DNA of 30,956 nt from JAYVFR01 sp043772945 (lineage in GTDB: Bacteria; Patescibacteriota; JACMRA01): positions 1-30,956 of the forward strand of contig JAYVFR010000018.1 in NCBI GenBank assembly GCA_043772945.1, given 5' to 3'. Numbering within the stretch: position 1 is the stretch's first letter; each line of letters opens with the position of its first letter. The notes beneath the pieces were generated by a model, which did no database searches, had not been told where the DNA came from, and was given only the letters and a program-made list of their open reading frames with translations. The translations under genes were made by a program, and so were the position numbers. This document shows positions 15,797-23,813 of this stretch, one piece after another.

Positions 15797-15816
15797 TAAG
15801 CTAAAATTTTAGCTTA
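15797..15816. repeat. Perfect 20-bp palindrome
   Basis: TAAGCTAAAATTTTAGCTTA is its own reverse complement. It lies 11 bases upstream of the tRNA promoter -35 and about 95 bases before the gene at 15911. It could be a regulator site, or the hairpin of a terminator on the plus strand (TTATTTTT follows at 15821). Confidence 0.6.
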
Positions 15817-15910
15817 TAGCTTATTTTTACTGGTTGCCCAAAAAATGTTTTTGTATTATATATAATATATGTGTTTTACTCAATATCTTTTATAACTTTT
15901 AATCTTAACT

Positions 15911-17077
15911 ATGTCTCAAATTAGCAATAATGAGCTTGATAATAACAATAATTTAAAATTAATCAGCAATCAAAAAACCTTAACGACCACGGTTCGAAAT
16001 AAAAACTTCTCAACTAAATATCTAAGGACCCAAGAATGGAAAAAGTATCGTTTAGAATATTTTGTCTTTCGTCACGGTTTAGAAAATAGCTCGACTCTAT
16101 CAACACAAACTAGCGACCAATTTAAACTAATTCGCTTAAGCGATCTATCAAAAAAACTAAAAATTCAAAAGCTAAAAGAAGCGATCTTAGTTCCAGAAAA
16201 TACCTATATTGCTGAAATTGCTTGCATCGACGAAGCAACCCAAAACGGAGAATTTATCAACGAAACTGACCTAAATAACAACCCGCTCGGTAGTATCTCA
16301 GACCCTCAATTCTCTCGCTATATTTTAGACATAGCAGGATCTGGAGCTGTAACTTATATATGTGGAGAAAACTCAAATAATCAATTGGATTTAGAAGAAA
16401 TATTGGATTTAGAAGAGTATAAGTTAAATGATTTAGCTAGCCGATTTGCACACTGGGCTAAGAGCAAAAATATCAAAAAACTAACTGTAACTTATCATTG
16501 TGGGTGCGGAGCAGTAGCTCTCCGTAAAATTAATTTGAGTCAAATTCTCAAAACTCAACCTAACATTGAAATTGCTCAGAATTGTGCCATGAGACTTGCT
16601 AAAAAAATTGAAAATTTCTCAAGTCAAATTAATCATAATCTCCATCTAACTGTTGCTTATATCGGTGATGATCAAATATGTAAACTCCGCCCAATACAAA
16701 TGCATAATGCCCTTGGAACAATTGTATGCCTTGATTCACGTGTAGTTGGCAAAGCAGTAGATAAAATAAGCGGATTTAACTTTTTTGATGTTCTGGCCTA
16801 CAGTGATTTCGAAGAAGGAGCTATTGAATCTAAATATAAATTAGATATTGTTGATAATGCAGCCCGAAATTTAAAGCTTTCTATGCAGATTGCAATGGGG
16901 GATCATGGATGGGGCGAAGAGATTTTTAGCTATCATAATCCTTATTTAATCTTATTGTTTATAAAAAATAACAAACAACTAGAAGAGGCTAAATTAATTA
17001 TTCATAAACTAGAGGAAATAGTAGAGTTTAAAATTTTTGAAAAACTTAACTGTTATATAATCCAAAATCAAATTTAA
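15911..17077 (+). CDS. Unknown 388-residue protein with Cys/His motifs
   Basis: No family is recognised with confidence. The N-terminal 35 residues are Asn-rich and probably disordered. The rest is a mixed alpha/beta globular protein without membrane segments. Two motifs stand out: TVTYHCGCGAVAL (193-203; H196, C197, C199) and IVCLDSRVVGK (271-281; C273, D275, R277). Separately these resemble the H..CG and C.DSR zinc motifs of beta-carbonic anhydrases, but in the opposite order and with different spacing, so that family is not assigned. MGDHGWGEE near residue 333 is also striking. A metal-binding role is a guess. A promoter is not obvious; the upstream 165 bases hold the tRNA promoter and the palindrome. 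Confidence 0.7.
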   Translation: MSQISNNELDNNNNLKLISNQKTLTTTVRNKNFSTKYLRTQEWKKYRLEYFVFRHGLENSSTLSTQTSDQFKLIRLSDLSKKLKIQKLKEAILVPENTYIAEIACIDEATQNGEFINETDLNNNPLGSISDPQFSRYILDIAGSGAVTYICGENSNNQLDLEEILDLEEYKLNDLASRFAHWAKSKNIKKLTVTYHCGCGAVALRKINLSQILKTQPNIEIAQNCAMRLAKKIENFSSQINHNLHLTVAYIGDDQICKLRPIQMHNALGTIVCLDSRVVGKAVDKISGFNFFDVLAYSDFEEGAIESKYKLDIVDNAARNLKLSMQIAMGDHGWGEEIFSYHNPYLILLFIKNNKQLEEAKLIIHKLEEIVEFKIFEKLNCYIIQNQI

Positions 17078-17139
17078 TTTTCATCACCATCCTTAACCAT
17101 CCAATAATTCTGTGATACCTGTTTAAGAGTTAAAACTTT

Positions 17140-17160
17140 TGCTGTGTAAAACAGCAGGAA
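17140..17160 (+). promoter_or_regulatory. Hairpin next to the ribosome-binding site of the 17169 gene
   Basis: TGCTGT (17140-17145) and ACAGCA (17151-17156) form a 6-bp stem with loop GTAAA, directly followed by the GGAA Shine-Dalgarno (17157-17160), eight bases before ATG 17169. Folding could limit ribosome access. Confidence 0.35.
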
Positions 17161-17168
17161 CAGACAAA

Positions 17169-17732
17169 ATGATTAATCGTAAAACTCTTTTCGGTGGTCT
17201 AGCATTTCTTAGCATTGGCTTAAACCTAGTGCTAGTATCGGTAGCTTCGCTTCAAAGGTCAGTAATTGAACAACAAAAAACCGAAATTGCTAGCCTGAAA
17301 GCTAAGACAAGTCAGACTCCTGATCAGATTACTGACCTAAATCTCCCTGCTGGACTAGTAGTTCAGGACGGTAAGTTTGTTTGTCTGGATGGTGGACAAC
17401 TTATCCTTCAGGATGGGCAAGACTTTCAGGACTGCGACCACTCTTTTGGAGGGCGTTCTGTCACTTCAGAAAACCAAAAACGACTAACTTCTTCTACTCT
17501 CTATAATCTGGGCAAGCCTCTTACCACAATGACAATGGAGCAAACTATTAAGAGTTACCAAGGTACTCAACTACCAACAGATGGTAGTATAATGGCTTTC
17601 AAAATTGGAGTTGCTGGTGATTCCAAAACCTTTCTCAGATTTCACCGACCAATTGAATTACAAGGGGGAAGCCGCCAAGATGAAAATCCAAGCTTGATGG
17701 TGACTGTTTATAAAGCTAAGCCAGCTAGCTAA
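17169..17732 (+). CDS. Unknown membrane-anchored protein, 187 residues
   Basis: The start is placed at ATG 17169 because GGAA lies at the right distance; a TTG at 17139 is in frame but lies in a hairpin. A single membrane segment (about residues 5-25, LFGGLAFLSIGLNLVLVSVASL) is followed by a short coiled-coil-like stretch (QQKTEIASLKAKTSQ) and an extracytoplasmic domain. That domain has two cysteines (FVCLDGG and FQDCDHSFGG) that could form a disulfide. The base composition is richer in G and C than its neighbours. No family recognised. A strong terminator follows. Confidence 0.75.
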   Translation: MINRKTLFGGLAFLSIGLNLVLVSVASLQRSVIEQQKTEIASLKAKTSQTPDQITDLNLPAGLVVQDGKFVCLDGGQLILQDGQDFQDCDHSFGGRSVTSENQKRLTSSTLYNLGKPLTTMTMEQTIKSYQGTQLPTDGSIMAFKIGVAGDSKTFLRFHRPIELQGGSRQDENPSLMVTVYKAKPAS

Positions 17733-17771
17733 GTTAGCTGACGATAGTTTTTCATAACCAATTCATCCACT

Positions 17772-17808
17772 TCTCCTACATGTTTTAAACATCTGGGAGA
17801 GTTTTTTT
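17772..17808 (+). terminator. Intrinsic terminator of the 17169 gene
   Basis: TCTCC (17772-17776) pairs with GGAGA (17796-17800), with an inner ATGTTT/AAACAT stem, followed by seven Ts (17802-17808). The T run overlaps the next promoter's TTGACA. Confidence 0.8.
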
Positions 17809-17835
17809 GACAGAGGTGTTTTTTTCAAATACAAT
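17807..17835 (+). promoter_or_regulatory. Promoter of the 50-residue gene at 17847
   Basis: TTGACA (17807-17812), exactly 17 bases, TACAAT (17830-17835). This is one of the best consensus matches in the window. The -10 ends 11 bases before ATG 17847. Confidence 0.7.
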
Positions 17836-17846
17836 GTTTTTTGTAT

Positions 17847-17999
17847 ATGCCCTTATTTGCTCTAGTAATCGCAGCTCTAGTAGGTTTATTTAGTGTAACT
17901 AGCTTTGCAACCTTTAAAGAGATCAAGCGTAAGAAAAAAAAGAAAGTACCAAAATTTTTAGAACAGTGGCACAAAATCCAAGACAATCTAAAGAAATAG
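17847..17999 (+). CDS. Small membrane protein, 50 residues
   Basis: The frame MPLFALVIAALVGLFSVTSF... runs to TAG at 17997-17999. Residues 3-22 form one membrane helix. A strongly basic patch follows (KEIKRKKKKK), then an amphipathic tail (FLEQWHKIQDNLKK). The positive-inside rule puts the tail in the cytoplasm. A consensus promoter lies directly upstream and the previous gene is closed by a terminator, so it is an independent unit. Function unknown; it may tether a partner or bind membrane phospholipid. Confidence 0.65.
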   Translation: MPLFALVIAALVGLFSVTSFATFKEIKRKKKKKVPKFLEQWHKIQDNLKK

Positions 18000-18078
18000 A
18001 TTAATTAGATAGCTTGCAATAACTTGTTCTTAGAATCCAAAAAAAACAAAAATTAAAAAAACAAAAATTAGCCCCTGA

Positions 18079-18492
18079 ATGCCTAAAAATAACTCATCTA
18101 AGAAGGTGCAAAATGGTTTAGATCAAATTTACATTTGGGACGTAATCACCCCAGCACAAACCAATCTAAATCAAGTCAAAAACATTAAGGAATCAAAAAT
18201 CACCAACGTAAATAATAGCTCTGGATTCCTATGGCTCGAGTCAGTGGTTATAGGTGTAGTAGGAAAAAGCTTAACAGAATTACCAGAAAACCAAAAACTA
18301 AGCTTGATGAGAGAATGTATAAAGTTATTTATGGACTTTAGTTACAACTATATTAGTGACAAATATAATAGCGATGAAGCTGAAAGTTTACGCTTGATGT
18401 TTTATCCTAATTTACCAGCTATTCAAAGATTTCAAATAGAAAGTTTATTTTGGGAGGCTTACCAAGAGTTTATGAAACTGCTTGACAAATGA
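18079..18492 (+). CDS. Unknown helical protein, 137 residues
   Basis: The N-terminal 45 residues are polar and likely flexible. Residues about 50-137 are helical, with SLTELPENQKLSLMRECIKLFMDFSYNYISDKYN followed by a closing helix RFQIESLFWEAYQEFMKLLDK. The LP-E-K...L....L pattern recalls small helical DUF5663-type domains seen in Patescibacteria, but this is a loose resemblance. No signal peptide or membrane segment. It is preceded by an A-rich spacer without a clear Shine-Dalgarno and ends with TGA, showing that TGA is a normal stop here. Confidence 0.65.
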   Translation: MPKNNSSKKVQNGLDQIYIWDVITPAQTNLNQVKNIKESKITNVNNSSGFLWLESVVIGVVGKSLTELPENQKLSLMRECIKLFMDFSYNYISDKYNSDEAESLRLMFYPNLPAIQRFQIESLFWEAYQEFMKLLDK

Positions 18493-18556
18493 AATTTAAC
18501 TCTAGTAACTTTTGGATGAACATTTTAGTTCGATTTTATAAATTTATTTACTTTCC

Positions 18557-19090
18557 ATGTATATGACAATTGTAGCATTATATCCAAACAGCAACTCAGC
18601 TCAATCAGTATTTGATAAGCTTATACAATCTGGTATAAGTGCTGACAATATTAGTGTAGCCTCCAGAGATCCTGAGAACACTAATATGGATAATGGCATA
18701 GAAGTCCATAATGTGGATACTGCCGCTAATGATGTTACTGGCGGCGCTACTTCCGGCTTAGTATCTGGTGCTGCAATTGGCTTCTTAGTAGGTGCGGCAG
18801 CTCTTATCTTTCCTGGATTTGGTGCATTATTAGTCACAGGACCTTTAGCCGCCGCCCTAGGAGGTAGCGCTCTAGCTGCAAATACTGCCCTTGGTGCAAC
18901 TATCGGAGCTACAGGAGGTTTAGTGACAGGTCTTGTAAAAGCCGGCGCTGATCAAGGTGAAGCTGAAAAAATAGAGAAAAATCTACAGCAAGGCGGAGTT
19001 ATGTTAGCAATTAATGCTGATGAAATGAGTACCTACACTAAAATACTAGAAGATAGCAATCCAGATTCTATCGTAAAACTTAATAGCTAA
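18557..19090 (+). CDS. Glycine-zipper membrane protein of the general stress 17M/YflT-like type
   Basis: The 177-residue protein starts with a small alpha/beta domain (MTIVALYPNSNSAQSVFDKLIQSGISADNISVASRD), typical of stress proteins in which strand and helix bind a partner. Two Gly/Ala-rich hydrophobic segments follow (about 60-95 and 98-128), with repeated G...G...A spacing (glycine zipper), ending in a second helix-strand unit (EAEKIEKNLQQGGVMLAINADE). Homologous architectures are linked to heat, salt or osmotic stress. ATG at 18563 is an alternative start, two codons in. It is followed by a long RNA hairpin at 19112. Confidence 0.7.
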   Translation: MYMTIVALYPNSNSAQSVFDKLIQSGISADNISVASRDPENTNMDNGIEVHNVDTAANDVTGGATSGLVSGAAIGFLVGAAALIFPGFGALLVTGPLAAALGGSALAANTALGATIGATGGLVTGLVKAGADQGEAEKIEKNLQQGGVMLAINADEMSTYTKILEDSNPDSIVKLNS

Positions 19091-19111
19091 TTACTAACTC
19101 GCGTAATATAA

Positions 19112-19148
19112 ACAAGCCTCTAGGGTCATAAACACCTTGGAGGTTTGT
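19112..19148 (+). ncRNA. Strong RNA hairpin after the stress-type gene
   Basis: Bases 19112-19126 pair with 19134-19148 over 15 consecutive pairs, three of them G-U, around a 7-base loop. The G-U pairs become mismatches on the minus strand, so the plus-strand RNA is the folded one. No T run follows, so it is not a classical terminator; a 3'-end stabiliser or protein site is possible. Confidence 0.5.
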
Positions 19149-19233
19149 AAGTGGGTAACAATCACTAAATAAAAATTATTGAAAGCGGTTAGTCGAGTTT
19201 GGCAAAATTAATAAAATTGTTTGTTCTGGGTTG

Positions 19234-19326
19234 ATGAAAGTTGACTTGGAAGCTGACATTATTGAACTTCTTAATGACTCTAAACCTGGATTGGATAGAA
19301 ATGCTAATTACTTGAGACGAGCGTGA
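19234..19326 (+). CDS. Possible 30-residue ORF or gene remnant
   Basis: ATG 19234 to TGA 19326 encodes MKVDLEADIIELLNDSKPGL..., a charged helix-like peptide. The frame is open for another 16 codons upstream (KRLVEFGKINKIVCSGL) without an ATG. It may be a small gene, a remnant of a longer one, or chance. No start signals were seen. Confidence 0.2.
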   Translation: MKVDLEADIIELLNDSKPGLDRNANYLRRA

Positions 19327-19379
19327 GAAATCTGGCAAGATTAATGAGCTATAAATTTCAAAATTATCCATTGTCTAAT

Positions 19380-19544
19380 ATGCCTAAAGTAACTAAAAAA
19401 CTAAAAGGATTCAAGGAAAATTTACCAACTAAAACCTGTGAAACCTGCAAAAAACCTTTTCAATACCGCAAAAAATGGGAACGCTGTTGGGATGAGGTTA
19501 AATATTGTAGCCAAAAATGCAAATCTGCTAAAAACCCTCAATAA
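19380..19544 (+). CDS. DUF2256 zinc-ribbon protein, 54 residues
   Basis: The core TKTCETCKKPFQYRKKWERCWDEVKYCSQKCK is the DUF2256 signature, with cysteines C20, C23, C36, C43 and C47 that could hold zinc. ATG 19380 gives the usual length of about 50 residues; a GTG at 19323 would add 19 unrelated residues. DUF2256 genes are commonly found beside photolyase/cryptochrome genes of the FeS-BCP group. Here the stop is separated by two bases from the start of such a gene, so the two are almost surely co-translated. The biochemical role of DUF2256 is unknown to me. Confidence 0.85.
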   Translation: MPKVTKKLKGFKENLPTKTCETCKKPFQYRKKWERCWDEVKYCSQKCKSAKNPQ

Positions 19545-19546
19545 AT

Positions 19547-21034
19547 ATGTTAAAACAAAACTTAACACAATTAACCAAGAACATAACTTTAATCCTCGGG
19601 GATCAGCTTTTTTTAAATCACCCTGCTTTTGAGCTTCAAACTGATTATGTAATGATCGAGTCAAAAGACTTTAATATTGAGTTTAAATATCATAAAGCTC
19701 GGGTTTTTCATTGCTTTGTGGCTATGCGTGAGTACAAAGATTTTCTCATCTCTAACAAAAAAAACGTTTTGTATTTTGATTTTGGGGTGCAATTTTCTTT
19801 GGCTGAAATGTTTAAAGAGCTTTCAGAATCCAAACAAGATTACACAGATATTTACGTTGCAGAAGTTGATAATAAAGGTTTCAAACAAATTCTAATTGAT
19901 TTATCAAAGGAAAATAATTTAACTTTACGCTGGCTTCCTTCTCCAAAATTTTTGACATCCAAACAAGATTGGCTAAACTATCGCACTAAGCATTCCAAAA
20001 GTCTTAAAATGAACGATTTTTATGTATGTCAGCGCAAAAGACTTAATTTATTTGTAAATAAAGACGGAAGTTCTAGTTTTGGAAAATGGTCACTTGATGA
20101 GGAAAACCGCAAAAAAATTCCTAAAACCCAGCAAGTTGAAAATAGAGTAAAAATATACACATCTAATCATGAAAAGGAAGTTAAGCTTGTTGTAGAAACA
20201 TTTTTTAAAAAAAATCCCTGTGAAGTTAAAGCTCTTTATTTCCCTGTTAATCATAACCAAGCAAAGGAGCTTTTAGAAGAATTTGGTCAAAAATATTTTG
20301 AGAAATTTGGAATTTATGAGGATGCTATGACAACCCGAGATCCGTTTTTGTTTCATTCCACTATCTCTCCACTTTTAAATAATGGATTATTAACACCTTT
20401 GGAAGTTATTAACTGGGTGATGAGACAAAGCCATATTCCCGACAACTCCCGAGAGGGTTTTATTCGGCAAATTATTGGCTGGCGTGAATGGGTAAATTGT
20501 CTTTATTGGAATATTTATGAAAAAGATCTCTCTGGATACAATTTCTTTAAAAATGACAAAAAACTACCTGTATATTTCTGGGATTCAAACGAACTTGAAA
20601 CTATCAAAGATAACATTCCACTTTATAATGCACTCAAAAGTGTTTTTGATTATGCTTATTGCCATCACATTGAGCGCCTCATGGTCATCAGTAATTGGAT
20701 GACTTTGAATGAATTTGATCCGACGGATTGCTATAACTGGTTTATGACAATGTTTATCGATAGTTATGAGTGGGTAATGGTGGCGAATGTTATTGGAATG
20801 GGGCTTTATGCTGATGGAGGAATTTTTGCGACTAAGCCGTATGTTGCTGGTGGAAATTATTTAAAGAAAATGTCAGATTACCCGAGTGGTAAAGGAGAAA
20901 AAGACTGGGAAAAAATCTGGACAGACAAGTTTTGGTACTTTGTTTTAAAGCATGAAAAAATCTTTTTGAAAAATCCTAGAATGGCCATGCTGATTACAGC
21001 CAAAAAAAATAAAAAAGACGCACAATCTAATTAA
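19547..21034 (+). CDS. FeS-BCP-type photolyase/cryptochrome homologue lacking the cluster cysteines
   Basis: The 495-residue protein matches the prokaryotic (6-4) photolyase-related family (PhrB/CryB). The N-terminal domain opens with ITLILGDQLFLNHPAF. The C-terminal FAD domain has REGFIRQIIGWREWVNCLYW, AYCHHIERLMVISNWMTL, FIDSYEWVM, GMGLYADGGIFATKPYVAGGNY. The paired His of the family (H373, H374) is kept. The four [4Fe-4S] ligands are not: the C..C of the usual SDYC..C motif reads SDYPSGK (443-449), the following CPFN segment is gone, and no Cys precedes the YAxHH helix at the expected distance. Likely a cluster-free flavoprotein for DNA repair or light sensing. It is preceded by DUF2256. 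Confidence 0.88.
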   Translation: MLKQNLTQLTKNITLILGDQLFLNHPAFELQTDYVMIESKDFNIEFKYHKARVFHCFVAMREYKDFLISNKKNVLYFDFGVQFSLAEMFKELSESKQDYTDIYVAEVDNKGFKQILIDLSKENNLTLRWLPSPKFLTSKQDWLNYRTKHSKSLKMNDFYVCQRKRLNLFVNKDGSSSFGKWSLDEENRKKIPKTQQVENRVKIYTSNHEKEVKLVVETFFKKNPCEVKALYFPVNHNQAKELLEEFGQKYFEKFGIYEDAMTTRDPFLFHSTISPLLNNGLLTPLEVINWVMRQSHIPDNSREGFIRQIIGWREWVNCLYWNIYEKDLSGYNFFKNDKKLPVYFWDSNELETIKDNIPLYNALKSVFDYAYCHHIERLMVISNWMTLNEFDPTDCYNWFMTMFIDSYEWVMVANVIGMGLYADGGIFATKPYVAGGNYLKKMSDYPSGKGEKDWEKIWTDKFWYFVLKHEKIFLKNPRMAMLITAKKNKKDAQSN

Positions 21035-21042
21035 ATTTTTAT

Positions 21043-21072
21043 AAAAAAACCAGCTCCGATTAAAGAGACTGG
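21043..21072 (-). terminator. Intrinsic terminator of the minus-strand gene at 21104
   Basis: On the minus strand CCAG-T-CTC...GAG-CTGG forms a 7-bp stem with one bulge, followed by seven Ts (21049-21043). Confidence 0.6.
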
Positions 21073-21103
21073 CGATAAGATATGCTTAATTTGTAAGCTT
21101 TAT

Positions 21104-21292
21104 TTACTTTTTAAAGAATTTTTCTACAACTCTTTTAATGATAAGAGACAAACCAATTGAAGCGCCCGTAATTAAAAAAGCAGGAGCAGAAAAAACTCTA
21201 AGCCACCGTTCTTTGGGATTAAAGAGAACAACATAGCTCGCAAAACAAAACGAGACAATCAAAACCAACAACAAGAAAAGTAAGCAATCCAT
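21104..21292 (-). CDS. Small membrane protein, 62 residues
   Basis: Two membrane helices are evident: residues 3-23 (CLLFLLLVLIVSFCFASYVVL) and 34-52 (SAPAFLITGASIGLSLII), joined by a basic loop (NPKERWLR) and ending in a basic tail (KRVVEKFFKK). A GGAGAG Shine-Dalgarno lies about 12 bases upstream of the ATG. It lies downstream of the frameshifted gene at 21366-21919 with a 73-base gap and is closed by the terminator at 21043. No family recognised. Confidence 0.55.
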   Translation of the reverse strand: MDCLLFLLLVLIVSFCFASYVVLFNPKERWLRVFSAPAFLITGASIGLSLIIKRVVEKFFKK

Positions 21293-21365
21293 TATTTTGA
21301 TTTCTCTCCATTAAAAAAGAATATTTTTTGAAAAGCGTATCTTCTTAGGCTAATGAGCTATTTAA

Positions 21366-21919
21366 CTAACTCCCTAACTGTTTTTGACAGAGTACCTCAA
21401 TAATTAATTGAGAATATGCTTGTGATACAGTAGGAACACAGTCAAGAGACTTGTGAGTTTGAGAACCTAAAACAATTCCAATCAACCCTCCCAAAATAGC
21501 TCCAGCAAAAGGTAATGTGAAAAATGCAGGCAAGCCAAGAAACCAATATACGGAGTCATAGCTCCAACCAAAGCACCACCTCCGCCAAAACCCCCGAAGA
21601 ATCCTAAACCACCCGTTACAAACCCAAGAGAATTGGTAGTGTAAGTGTCTGCCCACTTTAGTAAGAGATTGGATTTAAGTTTAAAACTTACTCGCTTGTG
21701 AAGAGTTTCAATACCTTCAAGTGTTAATCCCTGAGAAACGAGCCACTGATCAAGGACAAATTTTGCACCTCCTTCCGAAGTTCTTAAACTTAAAATTTGA
21801 TCAGCAATCAGATTTGCCAAGGGCCGAGTGTAGCTCTGTGGTTCAAGATCAAGAATAGAAAAAAGCTGAATTCCCATATAAGGATTATTTAAATTTTGTG
21901 CCAAATTAGAATTATACAT
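21366..21919 (-). pseudogene. Glycine-zipper membrane protein interrupted by a single-base frameshift
   Basis: ATG 21919 has the best Shine-Dalgarno in the region (AAGGAG, 7 bases away). The frame encodes MYNSNLAQNLNNPYMGIQLF..., a helical domain with LILDQWLVSQGLTLEGIETLHKR-like pattern, then a Gly-rich membrane segment (GFVTGGLGFFGGFGGGG). It then drifts into an unlikely ending and stops at 21482. The -1 frame continues sensibly as PAFFTLPFAGAILGGLIGIVLG and runs to 21366. Adding one base at the T run opposite 21540-21542 joins the two into ...PYIGFLGLPAFFTLPFAG..., 184 residues in total. It is either a sequencing indel or a recent inactivating mutation. Function unknown. Confidence 0.6.
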
Positions 21920-22033
21920 TTTGGGCTCCTTGCTTTTTAAGCAAAAAAATGTGAATTTCAACACGTAACCTAGGTGAGCGAAGCCTAGTTTTAAGCTATT
22001 GTCAAAAAGGGACTTTTGTATTTGTTTATTATA

Positions 22034-23809
22034 ATGCCAGACAAATTACTTTTACAAATTCTTAATTTAAAAAAAACCTACGGGACTAAAACCATTTTTG
22101 AAGACGCTAATGTCGTAATTACTGAAAGGTTAAAAGTAGGAGTAATTGGTCGAAACGGCGCTGGCAAGTCCACGCTTTTTAAAATGATTATGGATCTCGA
22201 ATCTCCTGACTGGGGTGAGATAAACAAAATGCCTGATTTACAACTTGGCTACATTCCCCAGGTTGACCCCTTTGAAACTTCTGAAACTATTATGGGCTTT
22301 CTAACCCGCTACACTAAACGTGAGGAATGGGAGTGCGCTAAAGTTGCTAGCCAGTTTGGACTAAAAAGTGAAATGCTTAATAAGCCAATTGGAGACTTGT
22401 CAGGCGGGTTTCAGATGCGTGTTAAACTAACTTCTACACTGCTTTTTGAGCCTAATTTACTGTTACTTGATGAACCAACTAATTATCTTGATTTATCTAC
22501 TTTAATTCTCTTAGAGAATTTTTTAAAGACTTTTAAAGGAGGATTTCTTTGTATTACTCACGATCGTGAATTTATCAAAAAAACTTGTACAAGCACAATG
22601 GAAGTAGAGGATGGCAAAATTGTCCTACATCCAGAGCCACTTGAAGAATATCTAGAATTTAAAGCCGAACAAAAAGCCCTAGCTCAAAACGTAAATAAAA
22701 ATATTGAGAAAAAACAAAAACAATTACAGACTTTCGTGGATCGCTTCGGAGCCAAAGCTTCAATGGCAAAATCAGCCCAATCTAAAGCAAAAGCTATTAT
22801 CAGAATGGATACGAAGAAAATTGCAATTAATAACCCCCTTGCAACCGTGAGAATGTGGATTCCAAGTGTTCAAGCTAGAAATGGAATTGGTCTGGAGCTA
22901 TCTAAATTAAACATCGGTTATTCTAATAAACTAGTTGCTACCAATATTAATATTAACAGCGACAAAGGCAGAAAAGTTGCAATTCTAGGAGATAACGGAC
23001 AAGGCAAATCTACTCTTTTAAAAACCCTTGCCAACAAATTAGAAATTCAAGGAGGGGAGCTTAAGTGGGCAAATAGTCTAACTATTGGATATTACGCCCA
23101 GCATGTTAATAGCGCCCTAAATCCAGATGACACCGTAGAAAAATACTTAAAATCAAAGAGAGCTGACGGGATAGCTGAGGATGCAGTTCTCCGAGTAATG
23201 TCTTGCTTTCTATTTAAAAAAAATGATGCTTTCAAAGAAATTAAAGTGCTTTCTGGGGGTGAGAAAGCCAGACTTTGTTTAGCGGGATTGTTCTTGTCCA
23301 ATTACGATGTTCTTTTACTAGACGAGCCGACTAATCACCTTGATTTTGAAACTGTTGAAGCTATGGGCAGTGCACTTGGGGAATTTAACGGAACTGTAAT
23401 TGTGGTTTCTCATGATAGAACTTTTGTGAATTTACTTGCTAATGAGATTTGGGAAGTTAAAAATGGAGCCGTTAAAGTAGTTTTGGGAAGCTATGAAGAT
23501 TATGTTTGGAACAAAGAGCAAGAAGTTATGAATGAACAAAATAAGGCAAGCCAAATAAATACCTCTAACCAACAAAATAACACAAGCAATGGAAATAATG
23601 AAAATAAAACTACTAAAACTTTAAACAAAGAAGACAGAGTTAAATTATATAATCTCAAAAAAGACCTAGAGAAACTAAACCGAAAGATTACAAATTTAAA
23701 TAGTAAACTGGAGACTAACAGCGATGATAACTTAAGCCGAGGACAACTTGAGGAATGTGAATTAAAGTGGCTAGAAATCAGCTCCCAGATTGATAATTTA
23801 GAGAATTAA
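22034..23809 (+). CDS. ABC-F family ATPase
   Basis: Two ABC ATPase domains in one chain without membrane helices define ABC-F, a family of ribosome-associated translation factors and some antibiotic-protection proteins. Walker A motifs are GRNGAGKST and GDNGQGKST, signatures LSGGFQMRV and LSGGEKARL, Walker B motifs LLLDEPTNYLD and LLLDEPTNHLD. The inter-domain linker (about 215-275) is charged and helical (KNIEKKQKQLQTFVDRFGAKASMAKSAQSKAKA), as in this family. The C-terminal tail is a coiled coil (RVKLYNLKKDLEKLNRKITNLNSKLE), as in Uup-like members. ATG 22034 (MPDK) is preferred to an in-frame TTG at 22016. Subfamily and function cannot be fixed by eye. Confidence 0.92.
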   Translation: MPDKLLLQILNLKKTYGTKTIFEDANVVITERLKVGVIGRNGAGKSTLFKMIMDLESPDWGEINKMPDLQLGYIPQVDPFETSETIMGFLTRYTKREEWECAKVASQFGLKSEMLNKPIGDLSGGFQMRVKLTSTLLFEPNLLLLDEPTNYLDLSTLILLENFLKTFKGGFLCITHDREFIKKTCTSTMEVEDGKIVLHPEPLEEYLEFKAEQKALAQNVNKNIEKKQKQLQTFVDRFGAKASMAKSAQSKAKAIIRMDTKKIAINNPLATVRMWIPSVQARNGIGLELSKLNIGYSNKLVATNININSDKGRKVAILGDNGQGKSTLLKTLANKLEIQGGELKWANSLTIGYYAQHVNSALNPDDTVEKYLKSKRADGIAEDAVLRVMSCFLFKKNDAFKEIKVLSGGEKARLCLAGLFLSNYDVLLLDEPTNHLDFETVEAMGSALGEFNGTVIVVSHDRTFVNLLANEIWEVKNGAVKVVLGSYEDYVWNKEQEVMNEQNKASQINTSNQQNNTSNGNNENKTTKTLNKEDRVKLYNLKKDLEKLNRKITNLNSKLETNSDDNLSRGQLEECELKWLEISSQIDNLEN

Positions 23810-23813
23810 TTTT

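Noticed and set aside
15577..15804. 75-codon plus-strand ORF
   Set aside because: It lies opposite the tRNA-Gly and tRNA-Tyr genes; the apparent protein is tRNA sequence translated.
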